Of a stretch of DNA of 49,985 nt, positions 44,958-49,985 are shown one piece after another. A model generated the notes under the pieces. That model was not told where the DNA came from. It saw only the letters and a list, made by a program, of their open reading frames with translations, and searched no databases. The translations under genes and the position numbers were made by a program. The stretch is from the NCBI GenBank assembly GCA_017447745.1, contig JAFSMW010000128.1:1-49985 (forward strand), read 5' to 3'. This DNA is from Thermoguttaceae bacterium (GTDB lineage Bacteria; Planctomycetota; Planctomycetia; Pirellulales; Thermoguttaceae). Within the stretch, counting starts at the first letter, position 1, and each line of letters begins with the position of its first letter.

Positions 44958-45977
44958 ATGGAAGAAAAACGACTTTTAGGCTGTATCCCATCGTACTTGC
45001 AAGAAGCAGAAGCAAGGTCGGTTGGCGTTAAGTCCGACAAGGAATTGATTGAGTCTCTTGTTGCGCCCTGGAACTTGACGGAGCAACCGAGAATAATTGA
45101 ATGGTCAGACAGTTGGGTCGCCTTCTTGAAAGAGGAAGCGGACGCCAAAGATTTAATGCGGAAACACAACCGCTTTCCTGCTCCCTGGGAAATTTGCCAA
45201 CGCGTTTTAGGGATCACGCTTGCCGAGCTTGTCGGAATAATTCAGAAGCGTAATGACTGTGCTGCTTGGGCGACGTCAAGAGCTGCAATGATTCTGGCGT
45301 TACTCCAAAGATGGTTTGGCGCGGAACGTACCGTCGAGGCGTATAACCCAACGGGCATTTACGCTTTCAGTTCTGGCACGACACCGCAAGCCGGAGCTTA
45401 TTTTGCCGATAACGGACGTACAATCTACTCGATATGTAAAGCCGCTTGTGAGGTTGGCAACTTCCCTGTTGCTGACATCGGAGATTATGTCGGTGGGACG
45501 TCGTTTACTCAACAGATGATTGACGCCAGGCAGACAGCCGAGAAGAACCAAACGGGCTTCGTATATGTCGGCGACAGAAGCGCAAACGAACTGGCTGATA
45601 TTGTCATTCTTTCCCTCCGCGCCGGGCGTCCGGTCATTATCGGAAATGAAATCGCTCTGCAAGACGGGACGAGAAAAGACGAGAACGGAATGTACATTAC
45701 AACCGTCAATGGCTCAGGCTGGGGAGGCGGACACGCGACCTGTGCGATTGATTATCGCAAAGTCAACGATACCGAATACGTTTATATCGCCAATTCACAT
45801 GGCAATATTTATAACTCCGGTACTGACATCCCCGCTTTCGGCGTGTATATCACCCGCGCAAGTCTTGTCAAGTATCTGTCAGGACGTTTTGCAGACATCA
45901 TGCCGTTGACATACACAGAGCGACCTGTGGGAAAAGAGAACTTCGACCTTAACACCGATGGAGGGCGGGAGGAATGA
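44958..45977 (+). CDS. Papain-like cysteine peptidase, phage-borne
   Basis: 339 residues. The catalytic Cys is in QKRNDCAAWATSRAAM (about 97-112), followed by GGGHATCAIDYRK with the likely His and YIANSHGN with the Asn, the Cys-His-Asn order of papain-fold (C1-like) peptidases. A basic/helical N-terminal part (1-90) precedes it. There is no signal peptide. Possible jobs are head-protein processing, tail-associated cell-wall cleavage or lysis. It starts just after the signal-peptide gene and overlaps the holin-like gene by four bases, which favours a lysis or entry role; that is inference. Confidence 0.65.
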   Translation: MEEKRLLGCIPSYLQEAEARSVGVKSDKELIESLVAPWNLTEQPRIIEWSDSWVAFLKEEADAKDLMRKHNRFPAPWEICQRVLGITLAELVGIIQKRNDCAAWATSRAAMILALLQRWFGAERTVEAYNPTGIYAFSSGTTPQAGAYFADNGRTIYSICKAACEVGNFPVADIGDYVGGTSFTQQMIDARQTAEKNQTGFVYVGDRSANELADIVILSLRAGRPVIIGNEIALQDGTRKDENGMYITTVNGSGWGGGHATCAIDYRKVNDTEYVYIANSHGNIYNSGTDIPAFGVYITRASLVKYLSGRFADIMPLTYTERPVGKENFDLNTDGGREE

Positions 45978-46369
45978 ACAGCTATTTGGAATGGTTCGGA
46001 ACAGGACTGGGAACGTTCTGCTTGGCGCAAACGACTACTGATGTGATGATGGGAGCGCAACCGCCATGGTGGGCGCAATTTGGAGCGGCGATTATAATCT
46101 GCGTGGGAATCATTTACCTAATGATCAAATACCTGGCTCCGAAGCTCGACAGAATCAAAGAGAAAGTTGACATCAACGAACAGACGTTGGAATCGTTGGC
46201 GCGAAGTATTGAAGCGGCGTTGGAGAATAACACGGAGACGAATAAACGGCTTCTGGATATGCTGGAAAAACAGTTGATCTGGAAACGAGCAACGAATCGT
46301 GAGGTTGACCGTTATTCAGATCCCCAACATGGTATTGAAGGATTTACGATTAAAAGCGGAGATGATTGA
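45974..46369 (+). CDS. Holin-like small membrane protein
   Basis: 131 residues. Two hydrophobic stretches are visible: WFGTGLGTFCLAQTTTDVMMG (about 7-27, weak) and WWAQFGAAIIICVGIIYLMIKYL (about 32-54, strong transmembrane helix). A charged coiled-coil segment follows (about 58-100, KVDINEQTLESLARSIEAAL) and then a soluble tail. Size and shape suit a phage holin or spanin-type protein. It overlaps the peptidase gene by four bases, supporting a lysis cassette. The assignment is by topology only. Confidence 0.5.
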   Translation: MNSYLEWFGTGLGTFCLAQTTTDVMMGAQPPWWAQFGAAIIICVGIIYLMIKYLAPKLDRIKEKVDINEQTLESLARSIEAALENNTETNKRLLDMLEKQLIWKRATNREVDRYSDPQHGIEGFTIKSGDD

Positions 46370-46371
46370 AA

Positions 46372-46764
46372 ATGCAGCATCCTAACCTCAACCCGCCGAT
46401 TAAATCAATCTGCACGTCTTCGTCTGACGCAAGCTCTGATAATCCAGTTTTTATCATTGAAACTTATTACAACTCGACAACAAAAGAGTGGTTTCGGAAG
46501 TATAGCGACGGTGTAATAGAACAGGGTGGATACAGAACGGATTTGCCGAGTTCGCGCGGAGAGGTAGCGTTTAATTTTATAGAATCATACCAATCAACAA
46601 ACGCGAATGTTCGAATAACTCCCGTGTTTGATGCGACACCGTCTGAAACAACTCGTAATGGCGGCATTGCAGTAAAGACAGTAACGGCTTCCGGTTGTAC
46701 AATCTATCATGACTTGCCAACAACGTTGACAGTTGGCTACTACTGGGAGGCGCGCGGAATATGA
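46372..46764 (+). CDS. Tail-fibre-tip-like protein, paralogue 1
   Basis: 130 residues from the ATG at 46372 (GGAG at 46358-46361); an in-frame TTG at 46366 lies closer to the ribosome site and is less likely, and the third paralogue also begins MQH. After a short leader the product reads YYNSTTKEWFRKYSDGVIEQGG...and ends LTVGYYWEARGI. The W-x-x-x-x-SDG-x-x-EQGG start and YW-x-A-x-G end are shared with the two genes that follow and resemble the beta-sandwich tip of Mu/P2-type tail fibres (gp53-like C-terminal domain). Probable role: receptor binding. Confidence 0.7.
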   Translation: MQHPNLNPPIKSICTSSSDASSDNPVFIIETYYNSTTKEWFRKYSDGVIEQGGYRTDLPSSRGEVAFNFIESYQSTNANVRITPVFDATPSETTRNGGIAVKTVTASGCTIYHDLPTTLTVGYYWEARGI

Positions 46765-47075
46765 GGAAGATAGTCAGTAATTATACCGGTTCCGACAGCT
46801 GGTATCGGATATGGAGTGATGGGTTTATTGAACAAGGTGGAAAAGTAACAGCTTCAATATCAACAAGCGGTATTTACACGTTTACATTTCCCATTCCATT
46901 TATATCTGCGCCGATTAGCATTGATACCACAACAATCGCATCAGGAAGCTCTAATAGTCAAGGAAACGAATTGACTATTAAAAGTGGAACTCTGACTGCA
47001 ACAGGCGTCCAGTTCCTTAACGATGGGTATAAAACAAGTAAAACTGGTTTTTATTGGACAGCGAGAGGTTATTGA
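46761..47075 (+). CDS. Tail-fibre-tip-like protein, paralogue 2
   Basis: 104 residues, shortest of the three; it lacks the leader segment and starts MRKIVSNYTGSDSWYRIWSDGFIEQGG, ending KTGFYWTARGY. Its ATGA start overlaps the stop of paralogue 1. It is presumably a compact version of the same beta-sandwich domain. Sequence identity with the others is low apart from the flanking motifs, so the duplication is old or selection has diversified them. Confidence 0.7.
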   Translation: MRKIVSNYTGSDSWYRIWSDGFIEQGGKVTASISTSGIYTFTFPIPFISAPISIDTTTIASGSSNSQGNELTIKSGTLTATGVQFLNDGYKTSKTGFYWTARGY

Positions 47076-47473
47076 TGCAACATATCAATATAAATCCAGT
47101 AGTTAAGTTATCAACGGATTTGCCATCAACAACAAACCACGCAGGTTTATCTGCACCGATAACAATAACGGAAACTAACTACAATTCATCAACCCAAAAA
47201 TGGTATCGGAAGTATTCTGATGGTTGGATTGAACAAGGTGGATATGAACCGATTAGCAATATGACTAATTATGGTACAGTGCAGATTAGTTATGCCATTG
47301 AGTTCCCGACAACTGCGGTTAATGTACATTGCGGTATAGAAATCTCAGGAGCAACTGGACGCGATGCTGGTTTACATGGCGTTCAAGCTGTCAATGCTCA
47401 AGGATTTACATTTACAAACGGAGACCAGACAACTGTTCACACCGGTATTTATTGGATTGCAAAGGGGTTTTAA
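47075..47473 (+). CDS. Tail-fibre-tip-like protein, paralogue 3
   Basis: 132 residues from the ATG at 47075, overlapping the stop of paralogue 2 (TGATG). It begins MQHININPVVKLSTDL, close to paralogue 1, then NYNSSTQKWYRKYSDGWIEQGGYE and ends VHTGIYWIAKGF. Paralogues 1 and 3 are nearer to each other than to 2. Having three adjacent tip-domain genes without a long fibre shaft gene is unusual; they may assemble as separate trimers or heteromers. Confidence 0.7.
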   Translation: MQHININPVVKLSTDLPSTTNHAGLSAPITITETNYNSSTQKWYRKYSDGWIEQGGYEPISNMTNYGTVQISYAIEFPTTAVNVHCGIEISGATGRDAGLHGVQAVNAQGFTFTNGDQTTVHTGIYWIAKGF

Positions 47474-48820
47474 ATGATAGCGAAAGGTACAACCACTATT
47501 GTTAATTTTTACGTTATTGATACCGATGGTTTTCCCGCGACCGGTCAGGCGTCCAATATTACAGTGTCAATCAGTTTTGATGGTGGTACAGCAACGACAA
47601 TCAGCGCGACGATAAGCGAAAAGGATTCTACCAATCTGCCCGGATGGTATGCGTTTGAATATACGTTTAACACTGCTGGTAATGCGTTTATAACCTTTAC
47701 CTGCTCTGGCTGTATCATTATGCCATGGGAAGAACAGATTGTCGAAATATCTGTCAGCTCCGCGCCGTCCGCGTCTGATATTGCGAACGCTGTTTGGACC
47801 AAAGATATTGATAGCTATCGTTACAGTACAACGCCTGGTATGGCGTACAAGTATATCAAGGGCGATAGCGCAGTATTGGCTAATGTATCACTTGGCATTG
47901 CTGATATTCCTGCAGACGTTTGGAATTACAGTTCAGGAAGAACAATCACAAACACGATTCCATCTGTCGCCGATATTCAATCCGGTCTTGCAACATCAAC
48001 AGCATTGTTCGCCGTTGCTTCGGACGTTGCAGCGGTCAAAGTGAAAACCGATAACCTTCCAGCGTCGCCAGCCGCAACGGGCGATATTCCCTCTGTCGCA
48101 AGTATCCAGTCGGGGCTTGCCAAGACGTCTGATTTGTCTGGTCTGTCAACGCTGACGGTCAACGACATTCCAACGCCGCCGTCGGTTGAACAAATCCAAA
48201 ATGGACTTGCCACGTCCGCCAACATATCTGCATTGCAGACGCACGGGGATTCTCACTGGGGAATATCGCCCGAAGGAGAGATTACTGTCGTTGTGGACGC
48301 TGATGAAATTGCCGAAGCGGTCTGGAATAATGACGAACGCACTTTGACTGACGATATATCAACGATTACCGCTCAGGAAATTTGGGAATACGGTTCTCGA
48401 ACATTAACTCAATACGGTCCTGACATCTCGCCTGACGAGCCGGTCGGCGCGGTTTACTGCACGCCCAGCGATGTTGAACGGCGATGGGGAATCAACAATG
48501 TTCGACAGTGGGCGGACTTGGAAAACGACGGCGATAACGCGAAAATTCAAACTCAAATTGATTGGGCGATTTTGGCAGCGTCGGAAAGAATCAATTCCGA
48601 TTTGGCGGCGTCCGTTTACAAGTTGCCGTTTGATCCCGTACCGTATGCCGTTCGTCGATTCGCGGCGACGCTGGCAGGCGTTGAACTGTTCAATACCCGC
48701 GCTGTCAATATCAGCCGTGAACAATCAAATGGGGAAATCCGAACGGCGTTGGCGGATTATTCGAACTGGATCACATCCGTTTTGTCTAACGTGCCTATTG
48801 TTGGGGCGACTCTAAAATAA
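47474..48820 (+). CDS. Repeat/Ig-like protein fused to a DUF1320-type connector
   Basis: 448 residues. The N-terminal about 95 residues form a beta-sandwich-like domain (VNFYVIDTDGFPATGQASNITVSISFDGG). The middle (about 95-320) has repeated units of DIPSVASIQSGLAT and DIAEAVWNNDERTLT, as in phage distal-tail or fibre spacer regions. The C-terminal about 120 residues, VYCTPSDVERRWGINNVRQW through NWITSVLSNV, resemble DUF1320 (Mu gp36-like head-tail connector). Such connectors are normally about 140 residues and free-standing, so this is a fusion or a read-together of two parts. It is flanked by fibre-tip genes and the Mu F-like gene. Confidence 0.65.
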   Translation: MIAKGTTTIVNFYVIDTDGFPATGQASNITVSISFDGGTATTISATISEKDSTNLPGWYAFEYTFNTAGNAFITFTCSGCIIMPWEEQIVEISVSSAPSASDIANAVWTKDIDSYRYSTTPGMAYKYIKGDSAVLANVSLGIADIPADVWNYSSGRTITNTIPSVADIQSGLATSTALFAVASDVAAVKVKTDNLPASPAATGDIPSVASIQSGLAKTSDLSGLSTLTVNDIPTPPSVEQIQNGLATSANISALQTHGDSHWGISPEGEITVVVDADEIAEAVWNNDERTLTDDISTITAQEIWEYGSRTLTQYGPDISPDEPVGAVYCTPSDVERRWGINNVRQWADLENDGDNAKIQTQIDWAILAASERINSDLAASVYKLPFDPVPYAVRRFAATLAGVELFNTRAVNISREQSNGEIRTALADYSNWITSVLSNVPIVGATLK

Positions 48821-49985
48821 TGGCAGAAAATCGAAATATCCCTAAAAGTAAATTCCAGGGCGATCTGAAACTCGGCGGAATTTACTGGAAAGACGCGGTG
48901 AGAGTCCGGCAGAACGAAGGACTCAACCAGTGGCAGAAAAACCATTTCAGGTTAATGAAAATGGTTGAGTATCAGGAAAGCGTCGTTCAGGGGGCTTTGG
49001 AAAGGCTCTTAACCAGAATCGGAATTGAGTACAGCCGAAAGGAATACGTTCCAACCAACGATGAAATTCTGGACAAGCTCATGTCGATTGATCCGGAAGT
49101 TCAGAAGCTGGTTCTCTTAAATGGAAAAGCCGCCGCAATGGAAATGTTCGTTAAACAGAACTACGATCTCAAAGGACGGTATAGAAACATCTTCCAGGGT
49201 GGACGCGTTCCCAGAAATATGACTTTGAAAGTCATTAATGATTATCTGGACGAAGTTGACGCGCCGTCCATGGAACCGTCGGCGCTGGAAGCGTATACCA
49301 GTCAAATGCGTTCCGGACTGGCGGAGGTAACTCAGCGGCATATTGCCAAAAGCGTCGCTCAAATGACGGCGTGGAACTGGTCGAGAGGGCGGGGCATTGA
49401 AGATCTGACGCGCCGGTTCCAGGAAGAACAGGAGAAAGAAGACATTGACATGTCGAAAGTTCTGCCGAACGTGGAAACGGTAATCAGAACGGAAAGCATG
49501 AAAATCATGAACGCGGAGGCGTGGCGTTCAGCAACGGAAGTCGGGAGTTATGCTGACGGTTTACTCTGGGGATTCTCTTACCACGCCGTCGGCGACAGCC
49601 GGACGCGCGAAACGCATTTGGCGCAGCACGGCGTTTGCGCTCCGGTGGACGATCCGTTCTGGAACGAATGGACGCCGCCGAACGGATACAACTGTCGCTG
49701 CTGGCTCATTTCGGAATGGGAAGAACCGTCTTCGTATAAACAGCCGCGCCGAGACTTGCATCCGGATCCGGGCTTCGCGTTCAATCCGGCAAACAACGTC
49801 TCCGGTCGCGTTCCGCAGCAGAAGAAGCAGGAACCGCCGAAACTGGAAGTCAATACTCAGTCAGAATCGGTCGTTAAACCTGATGAACTGGGTAAAGACG
49901 ACGCTGCTTCCGAGAAAAATTTTGAGAAAAAAGGAAAAAATATTCAGAAACCTGTTACTTCGTCGAAGAAAAAACGTTATAATAA
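48820..49985 (+). CDS. Mu F-like head morphogenesis protein, partial
   Basis: The reading frame starts at the ATG 48820 (TAATG overlap with the gene before) and stays open to the window end, so about 388 residues are seen and the C-terminus is missing. The diagnostic phage Mu F (PF04233) segment DSRTRETHLAQHG...FWNEWTPPNGYNCRCWLIS lies at about residues 259-308, with the usual conserved His and Cys. Before it is a helical part with VETVIRTESMKIMNAEAWR. The protein is a minor head protein needed for prohead assembly. Lys-rich, low-complexity sequence follows after about residue 330. Confidence 0.85.
   Translation, partial: MAENRNIPKSKFQGDLKLGGIYWKDAVRVRQNEGLNQWQKNHFRLMKMVEYQESVVQGALERLLTRIGIEYSRKEYVPTNDEILDKLMSIDPEVQKLVLLNGKAAAMEMFVKQNYDLKGRYRNIFQGGRVPRNMTLKVINDYLDEVDAPSMEPSALEAYTSQMRSGLAEVTQRHIAKSVAQMTAWNWSRGRGIEDLTRRFQEEQEKEDIDMSKVLPNVETVIRTESMKIMNAEAWRSATEVGSYADGLLWGFSYHAVGDSRTRETHLAQHGVCAPVDDPFWNEWTPPNGYNCRCWLISEWEEPSSYKQPRRDLHPDPGFAFNPANNVSGRVPQQKKQEPPKLEVNTQSESVVKPDELGKDDAASEKNFEKKGKNIQKPVTSSKKKRYN

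Overview
The window looks like a chromosome segment of a planctomycete (Planctomycetota), probably a host- or gut-associated lineage, carrying the left part of an integrated tailed phage. The phylum call rests on a 4.2-kresidue surface protein whose N-terminus has a planctomycete LEPR-type signal (LESRELL), on families common in that phylum (Tat-exported sugar isomerase-like TIM barrel, DUF4886 SGNH hydrolase, gluzincin-like peptidase, SUMF1-fold protein), and on mostly weak Shine-Dalgarno sites. No marker gene such as 16S rRNA is present, so the assignment is inference.

Region 1 (1-26.9 kb, host). Mostly exported proteins: an alpha/beta hydrolase, a leucine-rich-repeat lipoprotein followed by a metallopeptidase, a TraB/GumN-type protein, the giant repeat protein, the 23S rRNA methyltransferase RlmKL, a SUMF1-fold protein, a CE1-like esterase, a CvpA-family membrane protein with a Gln/Tyr/Gly-rich tail, an SGNH hydrolase and a Tat-exported TIM-barrel protein. 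The esterase and SGNH hydrolase would fit polysaccharide deacylation, but no glycosidase is visible. The spaces between genes hold short perfect hairpins of differing sequence, heptamer tandem arrays placed at stop codons, and duplicated promoter/leader segments. One duplicated cassette (promoter, RBS and signal peptide) drives two unrelated mature proteins.

Region 2 (26.95-28.5 kb, junction). A CAU-anticodon tRNA with its own promoter, a post-tRNA hairpin, a perfect 20-bp palindrome and a tyrosine recombinase mark the left end of the integrated element. The right end is outside the window.

Region 3 (28.6-33.8 kb, AT-rich minus-strand block inside the element). A tightly packed three-gene operon (TIGR04255-like protein, unknown protein, ComEC/Rec2-like metallo-beta-lactamase-fold protein), an unknown 123-residue gene, and a PIN-domain gene overlapping an XRE-ImmA/IrrE gene. 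The last pair looks like a toxin-antitoxin or phage immunity switch. The operon is the best candidate here for an undescribed, possibly defensive, system.

Region 4 (33.8-50 kb, plus strand). A regulatory gap with operator-like repeats and a GC-rich island, then a replication module (DUF669, unknown gene, SF2 helicase, prim-pol/DUF3987), an interleaved-repeat region, and a packaging/structural module: small and large terminase, DUF935 portal, a stand-alone 50-residue NrdD-like glycyl-radical domain, a signal-peptide protein, a papain-like peptidase, a holin-like protein, three paralogous fibre-tip proteins, a repeat/DUF1320 fusion and a Mu F-like head protein cut by the window end. Several head genes are of Mu type while integration is by a tyrosine recombinase, so this is a mosaic phage.
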